A stretch of 64,000 nucleotides of DNA from V1-33 sp039795165. GTDB taxonomy: Bacteria > Verrucomicrobiota > Verrucomicrobiia > Verrucomicrobiales > V1-33. Each line of letters starts with the position of its first letter. The first letter of the stretch is position 1. Made by a program: the position numbers and the translations under genes. The stretch spans positions 1 to 64,000 of the forward strand of contig JBDKER010000014.1 in NCBI GenBank assembly GCA_039795165.1. Reading direction: 5' to 3'. The notes beneath the pieces were generated by a model. That model ran no database searches, was not told the DNA's origin, and saw only the letters and a list, made by a program, of their open reading frames with translations. Positions 26,261 through 35,168 of this stretch are shown here, piece after piece.

Positions 26261-27681
26261 GACGGCTGGCCGCCCTCCTGTGCTTCCTCGCCACGGTCGT
26301 CACGGCCCAGGAACCCTCTGTCCCAGCGGAATTGCTCGCGCTGCGGGCCCGCACCGCCGCTGCCCTCGCCGCCGCCTCGGTTCCGCTCGCCCAGCAGTCA
26401 GCCGACGATTTCCGGCGGCTCGAAAAAACTCGGGCGGCCCGTGGAGATTACGATGGAGCCAGCCGGGCCGCCGCCCTGCGCGCCGCCATGGAACGCGAAG
26501 CGGCCACTGCCGCCGAAACCCGACCATCGCTTCTCCTGCACGCACGCGATGTGAAAACCCGGGGCTCGGGAATCCGCGACGATCCGAAGTCCGGTGTCAT
26601 CTTCTTCATCCGGCAGGGAGCGACCGTGGAATGGGAAGTCCGTGGAGCCCAGGCGGGCCTGTACGAAGCCCGCATCACCTGCGCCGTGGCCCCCGGCAAG
26701 GTTTCCGATGCCCCGGAGAAGTCACCGTCAACCGGCGGCGTCCTCGCATTCTCAAGGATCGGTGGACTCGGTCCAACCGCTGAACCACTGCGCTTCACGG
26801 TCTCATCCACCGGCGGCTGGAATCTGTACGAACGATTCGTGATCGGACGCCTTGCCCCCGGAAGCGGACCAGTCCGCTTCCGCCTCGTCGCGGAAAAAGC
26901 GGGCAGCGATGGCATCATGAATCTCGCCCGCATCGATCTGGTCCCCATCCCGGATCTGCCGGACGAAGACAGCAGCAGCGAACTGCCCAGCCAACTCGCG
27001 GATGCCCGGGCCCGCTACCGCAAGGCCTTCGCAGAACAGGCCGCCAGCGCCACCGAACGCTACCGCCGCGATCTCGCCGCCATCGAATCGGCCTACGAAC
27101 GACTGCGCGATGCCGACGGAGTCGCCCGCGTCCGTCAGGAACGTCTGCGGCTCGCCCACGCGCCCGATCCTTCCCTCCTCACAGCAGCGGTCTCGGCTCC
27201 CGCACAGCAGCCACTCATCCTCGCGGTGGGCGACGCCCTTGGCTGCCGCTGGCGCGGCGACATGCGGCTCAGCAATGCCCGCGACCTCCTAACGAATCTC
27301 CGCCCGGCAGGATCCGCGGAAATCTTCTGGAAACTCCGTTCCTACAATGTGCCCGCCGGCCGCTGGAAGGTGAAGCTTCACACGAAAACCGGCCCGCTCT
27401 CCGGGGGCTCGGCGGAACTGACCGTCCTCGCCGCCGCCAATGCTCCGCTCGGCAACCCCCTCGCCCTCGCCATCAAACCCAGCCAGTCGCCGGAAGAACG
27501 ACTCAAGTCAGCCCAGTCGAACGCAGACCCTCCCGCCGTACGGACTCAGGAAATCGACGCCGGCACACTCGAACTGACGCGTCAGGCGGAAACCATCGCC
27601 CTGCGAATTACGGGACTGACCCACGAAGACGGATCGCTCTGCGACCTCGTGTCGCTCGAACTTTCGCCAGCCCCGCCATGA
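26257..27681 (+). CDS. Secreted protein with duplicated coiled-coil/beta-sandwich modules (operon gene 2)
   Basis: 474 residues. Signal peptide MRRLAALLCFLATVVTAQ. It carries the module of gene 1 twice: helix (20-85, DDFRRLEKTRAARGDYDGAS), beta-sandwich (105-230, ending LARIDLVPIPDLP), second helix (240-300, YRRDLAAIESAYERLRDADG), and second beta-sandwich (325-474, ending CDLVSLELSP). The helix motif Y/F-xx-L-xx-(I/L)-x(5-8)-gd-x-x-a is shared by all four modules of the operon. No catalytic residues are recognised. The product may bind polysaccharide or another surface ligand; this is inference. It overlaps its neighbours by 4 bp on both sides. Confidence 0.8.
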   Translation: MRRLAALLCFLATVVTAQEPSVPAELLALRARTAAALAAASVPLAQQSADDFRRLEKTRAARGDYDGASRAAALRAAMEREAATAAETRPSLLLHARDVKTRGSGIRDDPKSGVIFFIRQGATVEWEVRGAQAGLYEARITCAVAPGKVSDAPEKSPSTGGVLAFSRIGGLGPTAEPLRFTVSSTGGWNLYERFVIGRLAPGSGPVRFRLVAEKAGSDGIMNLARIDLVPIPDLPDEDSSSELPSQLADARARYRKAFAEQAASATERYRRDLAAIESAYERLRDADGVARVRQERLRLAHAPDPSLLTAAVSAPAQQPLILAVGDALGCRWRGDMRLSNARDLLTNLRPAGSAEIFWKLRSYNVPAGRWKVKLHTKTGPLSGGSAELTVLAAANAPLGNPLALAIKPSQSPEERLKSAQSNADPPAVRTQEIDAGTLELTRQAETIALRITGLTHEDGSLCDLVSLELSPAPP

Positions 27682-28487
27682 TGCCGCGCCTTGTGCTGAC
27701 CATCCCCGCATTGTTCCTGCTTCCCCTTGCCGCGCAGGACAGCAAGGCTCCGGAGGATCCCGAAATCCGCAGCCTCAAGGCCCGGCACACGGAATCACGC
27801 CGCCGTCTGCTGCGCACAAGACTCTCGCTCTACGCAGACGAACTCACCGCGCTGCAGGCCTCGCTGGCGTCCGCCAATCGCCCGCGGGACGCGGAATCGG
27901 TCGCCCTCGAACTAGCCCGCGTGCTCCAGTTGCTCAAGGCACAGCCCGAACCGGAACCACCGGATGGTCTGCCCCGCGGGCCGTCGCTCGACGATCGGTT
28001 GGAGGCCTTTGCGGCGTCCCTCAATCCCGAAGATCTCCCGGAAGAAGCCGCCACGGATGGCATGGCTCCCCTTGGCCAGGCCCGCGCCCGACTCCTCAAA
28101 ATCGAAAAGGCGAGCCTCAAACGCAACCTCCTTCCCTACGGTGCCTCGTCGGCCGGACGATCCTACTGGAGCAGCCGCGAAGCGACGGCCTCATGGACCA
28201 TTTCCGGGCTGACCCCGGGCGATTACACGATTGTGCTGCGCTACCAATGCGGGCCGGACGGCGGCGGCGCGGCGCTCATCACCGCAGGACGCGAGAAGAT
28301 TCCCATCGCGATTGCGCCAGGTGATTCATGGAACCGCCGCATGGTCACGCAGACCGGAACCGTGCGGATTCCCGCCCCGGGACTCGATCTCTCCATCGCC
28401 GTGCAGTCCCTCGCCACGGATGGATCCCAGGCTTCACTCTGGGACCTCCGCTCGGTCCTCCTCCAGCCAGTCACCGCCGCCCGCTGA
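27678..28487 (+). CDS. Secreted coiled-coil plus beta-sandwich protein (operon gene 3)
   Basis: 269 residues. Signal peptide MMPRLVLTIPALFLLPLAAQ. Helical module at 28-95 (LSLYADELTALQASLASANR, then ESVALELARVLQLL). Acidic linker with a second helix (RARLLKIEKASLKRNLLPYG). Beta-sandwich at 165-269 (TASWTISGLTPGDYTIVLRY, SWNRRMVTQTGTVRIPAPGL, LWDLRSVLLQP). Same architecture as genes 1 and 2. Translation is coupled to gene 2 through ATGA. The 3' end overlaps the convergent BioF-like gene by 54 bp, so the last 18 codons are read on both strands. Confidence 0.8.
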   Translation: MMPRLVLTIPALFLLPLAAQDSKAPEDPEIRSLKARHTESRRRLLRTRLSLYADELTALQASLASANRPRDAESVALELARVLQLLKAQPEPEPPDGLPRGPSLDDRLEAFAASLNPEDLPEEAATDGMAPLGQARARLLKIEKASLKRNLLPYGASSAGRSYWSSREATASWTISGLTPGDYTIVLRYQCGPDGGGAALITAGREKIPIAIAPGDSWNRRMVTQTGTVRIPAPGLDLSIAVQSLATDGSQASLWDLRSVLLQPVTAAR

Positions 28488-29651
28488 CCCCAGCACACCC
28501 AGCCGCCGCAGCGCATCAGCCAGCTTCCGGAGGTCGGCTTCGGAATGCGCGGCCGTCACGCTGACACGAAGCCTTGCCCGCCCCCGCGCCACGGTCGGAT
28601 ACCGGATCGCCGGCACAAGGAGACCGTCCCGCCGCAGCTGAGCCGCCGCCGCGAGGGCGTTTTCCTCGCTTCCCAGAATCACGGGAATCACCGGACTCGC
28701 CGGCACAGGACCACCGCTCAGTTCCGCCCACCGCCGGAGATTGCCCTGCAGCATCCCCCGGGCCGACTCACCCTCGCTTCCCGGAATCACACAGCGCACC
28801 ATTTCCGCCGCCACCACCGCCACCGGCGGCAGCACCGCCGTCGAATACAGAAAACTCCGCGCCCGGTTCACCAGCAGCTCAGCCAGTTCCCGGCTCCCAG
28901 CCACAAACCCTCCCTGCATGCCCACAGCCTTGCTCAGCGTTCCCAGCGAAATATCGATCTCTGCAGCAACACCGACTTCATGAGCCAGCCCGCGGCCGCC
29001 GGGACCGATCACTCCGAAGGCATGCGCTTCATCCAGCAGCAGCATCGCCCCATGCGCCTGCTTGAGCCGCACGATTTCATCAAGCGGGGCCCGGTCTCCA
29101 TCCATGCTGAAAACACTCTCCGTCACCACCATCACCCGCGCTTCATCGCCGGCAGACCGGCGGGCCCACGCCAGATGCTTCGCCAGCCGCTCCATGTCAT
29201 TGTGCGGAAAAACCCGCAGCGTGGCCCCACTCAACCGCGCCCCGTCAATCAGACTGGCATGACACAGCTTGTCCAGAATGACCACGTCGCCAGCCCGCAG
29301 CACCGCAGACATCGTGCCCACCGCAGCCGCATAACCAGACGAGAAGGCGACCGCCGCTTCGGTTCCCTTGACGGCCGCCAGCGCGGCTTCCAGTTCCCCG
29401 TGCGCCCCATGGGTTCCCGTCACCAGCCGGGAGGCTCCGGCCCCCACGGGCCAGCGCTCCACCGCTTCCCGCAGCAATCCGCGCAGCCGATCCGACCCCG
29501 CAAACCCAAGGTAATCGTTGGACGCAAATCCAGTCAGTTCATTCCCATCGCCCGCCCGCAGACCAACGCCGCCCGCGGCCTGAAACGACTCCAGACGACG
29601 CCTCAGATGCTGAGATTCCAGCTGCTCGAGTTCCGAGGCAAATGTCCGCAT
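28434..29651 (-). CDS. bioF: 8-amino-7-oxononanoate synthase-like alpha-oxoamine synthase
   Basis: 405 residues. PLP enzyme of the alpha-oxoamine synthase family. FASNDYLGFAG, FSSGYAAAVGTMSAV, LDKLCHASLIDGARLSG, TESVFSMDGDRAPLDEIV and LLDEAHAFGVIGPGGRGL are in order; the PLP lysine is in GTLSKAVGMQGGF. These fit BioF, which makes 7-keto-8-aminopelargonate from pimeloyl-ACP/CoA and alanine in biotin synthesis. A KBL- or SPT-like role cannot be excluded because no other bio genes are adjacent. Start MRTFASELEQ chosen where homology begins. It is followed 25 bp upstream on the map by the FKBP stop. Confidence 0.85.
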   Translation of the reverse strand: MRTFASELEQLESQHLRRRLESFQAAGGVGLRAGDGNELTGFASNDYLGFAGSDRLRGLLREAVERWPVGAGASRLVTGTHGAHGELEAALAAVKGTEAAVAFSSGYAAAVGTMSAVLRAGDVVILDKLCHASLIDGARLSGATLRVFPHNDMERLAKHLAWARRSAGDEARVMVVTESVFSMDGDRAPLDEIVRLKQAHGAMLLLDEAHAFGVIGPGGRGLAHEVGVAAEIDISLGTLSKAVGMQGGFVAGSRELAELLVNRARSFLYSTAVLPPVAVVAAEMVRCVIPGSEGESARGMLQGNLRRWAELSGGPVPASPVIPVILGSEENALAAAAQLRRDGLLVPAIRYPTVARGRARLRVSVTAAHSEADLRKLADALRRLGVLGSAGGGDWLEEDRAEVPE

Positions 29652-29676
29652 GCTCCCACCCGTCGGTTCCAATCCC

Positions 29677-30645
29677 TCAGGGCTTTTGGTTCGGCTGGGC
29701 CGGCTGCGGTTGCTCGGCAGACTTCGGAGCACCGGGAATTTCGACGGCAACCGGCGGCGTGACCGCCGTCACCGGATCCCGGCCGGGTCCCGCCGCAGGC
29801 ACGGGAGCCGCCTCGGACGCCAGCAGCTCCACATCGTACCGCACCACCGCATTGCCACGGATCAGCGGCGGTCTTCCCGCTTCCCCGAAACCAAGCGCCG
29901 GAGGAATGAAGAAGGTCGCCTTGCCACCAGGCTTGAGCATGCGGATGCCTTCTCCCAGCCCCGGACAAAGCGCCCGCATGGCCCGCCGCGCCGGCACGCC
30001 TTCCTGACTCTTCTCGAATTCCGTGCCATCCGCGAGCGTGCCCCGGATGTTCACAGTGACAATGTCTCCTTCCTGTGGACTGCGCCCTTCGCCGCCACTC
30101 TGCATCACATACTGCAGCCCGCTCTCCGTCACCTTCACCCCCTCAGCCTTCCCATTCTTCGCCAGGAATTCCTGGGCCACCGCCAGCGCCTGCTTCAGTT
30201 CCTCCGCCCGCTTCGCCCCAGCCTTCGCCTGCAGGTCGGTCTGAACTTCCCGCATCACTCCCTGCACATCCACCGGAGCCATCTTCGGAAGCCGATTGGC
30301 CATCACATCGGCAAGCCCCTCAGCCACCATCGCCGCATCCAGCTCAATCCCCAGCTTCTTCAGCTGCATGCCCATCTGCGCTCCCTTCGCATAATCCGTG
30401 CTGTGCCGTCCTTCCATGACCGCCTTCAAGCCTTCCATGACCTGCGCCATGTCAGGCTTCTCCATACTGCCGGACATCGACAGTTCCTGCTTGTCACGGC
30501 TCGCCAGAAAATTCCCCAGCGCATAACTGCGCCGCTGCGTCTCCCCCACAATGCCACCACCCGCCGCAGCCGCGTCCTGAGCCCAGCCAGACGACACCAG
30601 AGCCGCCAGCAGCGACCCCACGGAATAAACAGTCAGCAGTTTCAT
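29677..30645 (-). CDS. FKBP-type peptidyl-prolyl isomerase, Mip/FkpA-like, secreted
   Basis: 322 residues. Signal peptide MKLLTVYSVGSLLAALVSSG, cleaved near WAQ-DA. An N-terminal FKBP_N dimerisation region (SYALGNFLASRDKQ, two helices to about 175) is followed by the FKBP domain at 180-280: GLQYVMQSGGEGRSPQEGDI, VNIRGTLADGTEFEKS, PGLGEGIRMLKPGGKATFFI, PALGFGEAGRPP. A Pro/Ala-rich tail (about 45 residues) extends past the domain. It helps fold proteins outside the cytoplasm. Two Mets three codons apart are possible starts; the downstream one (30645) leaves a better gap from the upstream GGGGA. The SNIPG motif has become the divergent PPLIRGNAVV. Confidence 0.88.
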   Translation of the reverse strand: MKLLTVYSVGSLLAALVSSGWAQDAAAAGGGIVGETQRRSYALGNFLASRDKQELSMSGSMEKPDMAQVMEGLKAVMEGRHSTDYAKGAQMGMQLKKLGIELDAAMVAEGLADVMANRLPKMAPVDVQGVMREVQTDLQAKAGAKRAEELKQALAVAQEFLAKNGKAEGVKVTESGLQYVMQSGGEGRSPQEGDIVTVNIRGTLADGTEFEKSQEGVPARRAMRALCPGLGEGIRMLKPGGKATFFIPPALGFGEAGRPPLIRGNAVVRYDVELLASEAAPVPAAGPGRDPVTAVTPPVAVEIPGAPKSAEQPQPAQPNQKP

Positions 30646-30787
30646 GCACTTCATTTCCCCACACCATGCCAGAGCCTCCCGCCCATGGCAATCCCGCATC
30701 TCCCCCCCGCAAAAGGCGAGACAAAAGCGGCATGACGACTCGCCTTCTCTCGTGTAGCGTAAAGCCAAACCGACCAACCCGCCAGCC

Positions 30788-31327
30788 ATGCCTGCCGACA
30801 CCTCTCCGCCACCGTCCCGCTGGAAACAGTGGTTCGCCCAGCACGGGCAACGACTCCTCCTCTTCGCCCGCCAGCAGACCCGCACGGAACAGGACGCCGA
30901 AGACGTGCTCCAGGAAGCCATGGTCCGACTCTGGAAAAGCGGCATGACCGACCTCTCGGATGACGGATCAAGCGAACCCTGCCTCGCCGGTGCCTTCACC
31001 CAGATCCGCCGCGCCGCCATCGACCAGGCCCGCAAGAATATCCGCCGCGCCAACCGCGAAACCCGTGCCATGGAAATGGACGAACCCGGCCACATCGTCT
31101 GGTTCCAGGACAGCCTCGAACAGGACGAACGTTCCCAGCAGATCGAAAAAGCCATCCAGTCCCTGCCCGACTACTACAAGGAAGTCATCATTCTCAAGAT
31201 CTGGGGCGACCTCACCTTCGAACAGATCGCGGAAACCCTCGACATCCCGATGAATACCGCCGCCAGCCGCTACCGCTACGCGCTGGAACGCCTCCGCCGC
31301 TCTCTCACCCCAGCCAAGCTGTCATGA
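30788..31327 (+). CDS. ECF-type RNA polymerase sigma factor
   Basis: 179 residues. Region 2: LLLFARQQTRTEQDAEDVLQ, then EAMVRLWKSG, with the DAEDVLQE motif of sigma-70 region 2. Region 4: SLPDYYKEVIILKIWGDLTF and EQIAETLDIPMNTAASRYRY, a helix-turn-helix for -35 recognition. It probably directs a stress or envelope regulon. It overlaps the next gene by 4 bp (ATGA), the usual sigma/anti-sigma coupling. A candidate promoter, ATGACG (30732-30737), 17 bp, TAGCGT (30755-30760), lies 27 bp upstream. Confidence 0.92.
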   Translation: MPADTSPPPSRWKQWFAQHGQRLLLFARQQTRTEQDAEDVLQEAMVRLWKSGMTDLSDDGSSEPCLAGAFTQIRRAAIDQARKNIRRANRETRAMEMDEPGHIVWFQDSLEQDERSQQIEKAIQSLPDYYKEVIILKIWGDLTFEQIAETLDIPMNTAASRYRYALERLRRSLTPAKLS

Positions 31328-31866
31328 ACCACGAGTTTCAAGACCCCATGGACACCGGCCTGCTCCAGCTCGAACGCGAACTCCGCTCGCTCACGCCAGC
31401 CAGCACACCCCGCCACCTCGAGGACGTCCTCGCCGCCGCCATCTCCGATTCCCAATCGGAAGCCGCACACCCCATCGACACGACACCGCGGAATCAGTCG
31501 GCCCCCGGTCACTTCCCATGGCGCCGCATGGCCGTCCCCGCCGCCGCAGCCGCCGCGGTCGTCTTCGCCATCCCACCGGCTAGCCAGCCCCAGCCTAAAC
31601 CTCCCGCAAATCCCCCCGCCCCGGCACGCAGCACCACCGCCGCCACGACCGCACCCGCCATCAACTGGGTCCCCATGCCGGCCCGCCGGGAATTCCGCAT
31701 CCTCAATGACCAGGGATTCCTCATCCTCAGCGAGGCCACCCCCATGCTGGAATACCAAATCGAACAGACGGAACACCGCGAATGGCGCAACCCGCAGGAT
31801 AATTCCCTCATCCGCATGACCATCCCCAGTCAGCAGCGCGTGCTCCTCCCCGCAGCCTACCGCTGA
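31324..31866 (+). CDS. Putative anti-sigma factor, single-pass membrane protein
   Basis: 180 residues, no clear family match. An N-terminal cytoplasmic part (1-62) with acidic helices (LLQLERELRSLTPASTPRHL, DVLAAAISDSQ) precedes one hydrophobic span, RMAVPAAAAAAVVFAIP. A Pro/Ala/Thr-rich linker and a small periplasmic domain ending QQRVLLPAAYR follow. The 4-bp overlap with the sigma gene and this topology fit an anti-sigma factor that holds the sigma at the membrane. No ZAS zinc motif (HxxxCxxC) is present, so the binding mode would differ from classical ones. Confidence 0.65.
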   Translation: MNHEFQDPMDTGLLQLERELRSLTPASTPRHLEDVLAAAISDSQSEAAHPIDTTPRNQSAPGHFPWRRMAVPAAAAAAVVFAIPPASQPQPKPPANPPAPARSTTAATTAPAINWVPMPARREFRILNDQGFLILSEATPMLEYQIEQTEHREWRNPQDNSLIRMTIPSQQRVLLPAAYR

Positions 31867-31903
31867 CGCTTCCTCCCCGCCAGCCCCAGCCCTGACCCGC
31901 ACC

Positions 31904-32719
31904 ATGGCTACCGCATCGTCCCGGTGGTTCGGAACTCACCTCGCCTTCGCCACCCTCCACTGCCTGCCGCTCACGGTCGCCACGGAACCGATCGCGGAAC
32001 CCGCCGCCGCCACTTCCCCGCAGGCCGTCAGCCGCGTCGCCCTCGGCATCCTCGTCGCCCCGCTCCGCTCGGACGTCCGCGCCCAGACCCCCTTGCCGGA
32101 TGGCGTTGGCCTCCTCGTCGCCCGCGTCGTCCCCGGCAGCCCCGCCGCCACCGCAGGCATCGCCGCCAACGACCTCCTCTTCCGCTGCAATGGCTCGGAC
32201 CTCAAATCAGACGACGACATCCGCAAGGCCGTCACCAACCGGAAGGAAGGCGATTCCCTCGAACTGACATGGCTCCGCCGCGGTGCCGAAATGAAGGCGT
32301 CGGTCACCCTCGCATCCATCATCCTCCCGGCCCCGCCCCAGGCTCAGCCGGATTCTCCCGAACACCTGCAGCGACTCGAGGAAATCTTCCGCAGGCTCGC
32401 CGCAGACCCGGCCACCACCTCAGCCGTCCACCGCATGCTCGGTGGTTCCCCGGATGACGCGCAAGGGCCACTCCCCGGCCCCCTCGCCCTCGAAACCCAC
32501 GGTACCTCAGCCACCAAGGAGGACGCCTCGGGCAAACTCCGCATCGATTCCCTCAACGGAAAACAGTCGGTCGAAATCCTCGACCACACCGGAAAACTCC
32601 AGTTCTCCGGTCCCTGCGGCACGGCAAGCGACCGCGACCGCATCCCGGAACCTTGGCGCTCAAAAGTGTCCCAGTTCCTCGACGAACTGAAGGCGGTGAG
32701 CGCGGCCGCAGCCCCGTGA
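31904..32719 (+). CDS. Secreted PDZ-domain protein
   Basis: 271 residues. The hydrophobic N terminus (SRWFGTHLAFATLHCLPLTV) is a likely signal peptide. A PDZ domain lies at about 45-140 (VSRVALGILVAPL, GVGLLVARVVPGSPAATAGI, NDLLFRCNGSDLKSDDDIRK) with the carboxylate-binding loop read as ALGILV. The C-terminal half is a charged, partly helical region without protease residues, so this is not a DegP/HtrA protease but a stand-alone PDZ adaptor. Its position 38 bp after the anti-sigma gene suggests it acts in the same pathway, perhaps sensing misfolded C-termini as in DegS-type signalling. That is inference. Confidence 0.75.
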   Translation: MATASSRWFGTHLAFATLHCLPLTVATEPIAEPAAATSPQAVSRVALGILVAPLRSDVRAQTPLPDGVGLLVARVVPGSPAATAGIAANDLLFRCNGSDLKSDDDIRKAVTNRKEGDSLELTWLRRGAEMKASVTLASIILPAPPQAQPDSPEHLQRLEEIFRRLAADPATTSAVHRMLGGSPDDAQGPLPGPLALETHGTSATKEDASGKLRIDSLNGKQSVEILDHTGKLQFSGPCGTASDRDRIPEPWRSKVSQFLDELKAVSAAAAP

Positions 32720-32752
32720 CGGAGTCCGGGAAACGCCGGAACCATCTCCGGC

Positions 32753-33439
32753 TCAGGGAATCTCCCCGGGCAGCAACTCGCGCAGCGCCTGCCGCACCAG
32801 CGGTGTCCAGCGTTCATAGCCAGCCGCATTCACATGCAGCCCATCCTTCTCAAAGAGCGCCGGATCCGGTTCCCCTCCGCTCCCCAGCATGACGCGATCC
32901 AGATCGACAAACCGCATGGTTTCCTTCCGCTCCGCACAGATCGCCGCAATGGCCCGGTTGGCTACCTGCTGCATCGACCGCAGTTTCCAGCGGCTGATGC
33001 TCGGCTTGATGGCAATGTAGATAAACGGAACGAGCAAGCCCCCACGCTCAAGGGCCGCAAGGAATTTCCGGAAATCCTCCACGGTCTTCCCCGCCTCGGC
33101 ACCCTTGGCCGCCAGATCGTTGTCGCCCGCATAAAAGACTATGGCCTTCGGCTTGAGCGGAAGAATCAACCGGTCCGCCAGCGCTTCGTTCTCAGGGATC
33201 GTCGACCCCCCGAACCCGCGGTTCACCACCCCGAGATCCGGAAAACTCTGCTCGAGCTTCCACAGCCGGATCGAAGACGACCCCGCAAAAACAATCTGCC
33301 CGGACTTCGGTGGAGTCTTCCGGTCAGCCTCCGCAAACCGCTTCAGCTCGTCGGCCCACTTCTCTTCCACAGTCCGGCTTCCCTCCGCCCACACACGGCT
33401 CCCCAGCACCAATGACAGAAATATCCTCCGGTCGATCAT
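32753..33439 (-). CDS. SGNH/GDSL-type hydrolase, secreted
   Basis: 228 residues. N-terminal signal RRIFLSLVLGSRVWAEG. SGNH blocks: I, VFAGSSSIRLW (Ser55 nucleophile); II, VNRGFGGSTI (oxyanion Gly); III, VFYAGDNDLAAKG (Asn); V, DGLHVNAAGYERW (Asp/His). The GSSSIRLW form resembles acetyl- or lysophospholipase-type esterases that act on acetylated sugars or lipids. This is one of few genes here with a strong Shine-Dalgarno sequence (GGAGGAG, 6 nt before ATG 33439). It lies 31 bp downstream of the EEP-family gene, probably one transcript. Confidence 0.88.
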   Translation of the reverse strand: MIDRRIFLSLVLGSRVWAEGSRTVEEKWADELKRFAEADRKTPPKSGQIVFAGSSSIRLWKLEQSFPDLGVVNRGFGGSTIPENEALADRLILPLKPKAIVFYAGDNDLAAKGAEAGKTVEDFRKFLAALERGGLLVPFIYIAIKPSISRWKLRSMQQVANRAIAAICAERKETMRFVDLDRVMLGSGGEPDPALFEKDGLHVNAAGYERWTPLVRQALRELLPGEIP

Positions 33440-33470
33440 CCACCGCTCCTCCGGCACGCCGCGCCGCAAT

Positions 33471-34979
33471 TCAACCACCTTCCGAAAACGAAACCCGTAG
33501 CCGGTAATACCTGCGACCACCAGCACCAGGCTCCAAATCGACGGAAAATCCCGCGTCGGCCGACCCACTCACCACTGCCCCCGCCACAGGCGTCCAGTTC
33601 CCCTCGGCCAGCACCGCCGCTTCCTCGACCGCATAACGATAGCCACCCGACCCACGCCACGTCAGACGCACGGCCGACCCGGTCCAGCGGGCCTCAAGTC
33701 CGACCACGGCTTCCTCCAGCGATACCACAGGTCGCACGTCCAGCCACACCAGCCGGTGATCACTCGCATTCGCATTCGTCACCAGCGCCGCCTGTGGATG
33801 CGTCCCCACCGGCCAGTAGACCGCCCCATCAAGCACCTGCCAGCCAGCCCGCGACGGCAGCACATAGTCCACCCTCAGATCCTGCGCAAAGTCCGCCGTA
33901 TTCGTCGTGCTGTTCCCATAACGCTGCGCCGATGGCACCAGCTGCGCATTCACCAGCCCATGACCCGTAAGCTGCTGCGCAGCCCCGGGCACACTGTCCC
34001 CCTTCGCCGGATCGGCATTGCAGTCGCCCATCACCACAAACCGCTCCCCCCCACGCAACCCTCCCCGCAACCCAGCATCGTCCACCACCCACGCAGACCT
34101 CGCCGGATCAATGTAATCTGCCCAGAACCGGATCTCATCAGCATTCCGCTTCCCGTTGCGGTCCTCCGCCCCATCGAAAACCGGGGGGGTCGGATGCGAC
34201 ACCAGCACATGCACCACCACCCCATTCCCCAGATCCACCGGAATGTCCCAATGACTCTTCGATGACAGCCGGACAACCGCCAACTCACCCTCCGAATACC
34301 AATCAGCCAACCCAGGCCGCCCCGCATCATCAGGCAGCCTCGCCCCCGGCATGTCCCGCCACAGCAGCTTCCGGAAGGTCCGGATGCCCGACCGCACCAC
34401 CGGATACCGCGAATAAACCACCATGCCATACCGTCCCCGGAATTCCCCAAATCCATAACAGTCATTGCCATACGCCTGACTCCCCGGTGCCGTCACCGCC
34501 GTCCCGGAATTGTCGAAATCCAGAAACCCAGGAGATCCCACTGGCGGCACCGGTACCTCGGCCACCCCATCCTCATCCAGATCATACGGCGAAAACCCAG
34601 TGTTCGGCTCTGCCGCGTAACGATGGGGAAACGACAGCGCCGCCTGACCGTTCTGCGGCACCGCAAGGTAGTTGTCGTGAAACAGATCCCACACGGTCCG
34701 ACCACGCCCGTCCACCCGCGGATCCCAATCGAACTCGTTGACCAGCAGAATGTCAGGCGCATTCCGCTGCACAATCTCCGCAATCCTCCGCGCCTGCTGC
34801 ACGCCCGCCGTCCCCGCCCCGGGCGATACCAGATCCGTAAACAATTGCCCAAACGTCCCCCGGTTGAGCGACGCATTGAATGTCGCCACCCGCACCACCT
34901 CCGGCACCCCCGCCAGACCATGCCAAGTGCCAAGGGCCGCCCACCCAACCACCATCAGCCAGATCTTTGCCCGCTTCAT
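33471..34979 (-). CDS. Secreted endonuclease/exonuclease/phosphatase-family protein
   Basis: 502 residues from MKRAKIW. Signal peptide KIWLMVVGWAALGTWHGLAG. EEP fold: VVRVATFNASLNRG, ILLVNEFDWDP (metal Glu), YGMVVYSRYPV, VHVLVSHPTPP, FVVMGDCNADP (DxN) and NANASDHRLVWLDV (catalytic SDH). Substrate could be nucleic acid, phospholipid or phosphoester; the fold alone does not decide. The last 85 residues (LEARWTGSAVRLTWRGSGGY, YYRLRVSF) form a beta-sandwich of fibronectin or sorting type common in secreted PVC proteins. An alternative start lies four codons upstream. The frame runs open to 35816 but that part is antisense to other genes. Confidence 0.88.
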   Translation of the reverse strand: MKRAKIWLMVVGWAALGTWHGLAGVPEVVRVATFNASLNRGTFGQLFTDLVSPGAGTAGVQQARRIAEIVQRNAPDILLVNEFDWDPRVDGRGRTVWDLFHDNYLAVPQNGQAALSFPHRYAAEPNTGFSPYDLDEDGVAEVPVPPVGSPGFLDFDNSGTAVTAPGSQAYGNDCYGFGEFRGRYGMVVYSRYPVVRSGIRTFRKLLWRDMPGARLPDDAGRPGLADWYSEGELAVVRLSSKSHWDIPVDLGNGVVVHVLVSHPTPPVFDGAEDRNGKRNADEIRFWADYIDPARSAWVVDDAGLRGGLRGGERFVVMGDCNADPAKGDSVPGAAQQLTGHGLVNAQLVPSAQRYGNSTTNTADFAQDLRVDYVLPSRAGWQVLDGAVYWPVGTHPQAALVTNANASDHRLVWLDVRPVVSLEEAVVGLEARWTGSAVRLTWRGSGGYRYAVEEAAVLAEGNWTPVAGAVVSGSADAGFSVDLEPGAGGRRYYRLRVSFSEGG

Positions 34980-35168
34980 GACACCCACCATGACACACCC
35001 CCGCCACCACGAAACAGGAGAAACCGTCACATGCCCGCGACATCCATCCCATACGCACGACAGGTTCCGCAAATTCTTGACGACCCACGCAATCCCTCCA
35101 TCGTCATGCTCACGCTGGCCCACCGCCTGCCGTATCCACAAACCAAACCCAAAACCCACAGCAAATCC

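Noticed and set aside
34201..34979. Part of the EEP gene as a second DNase fragment
   Set aside because: The frame is continuous through the whole EEP domain; no break.
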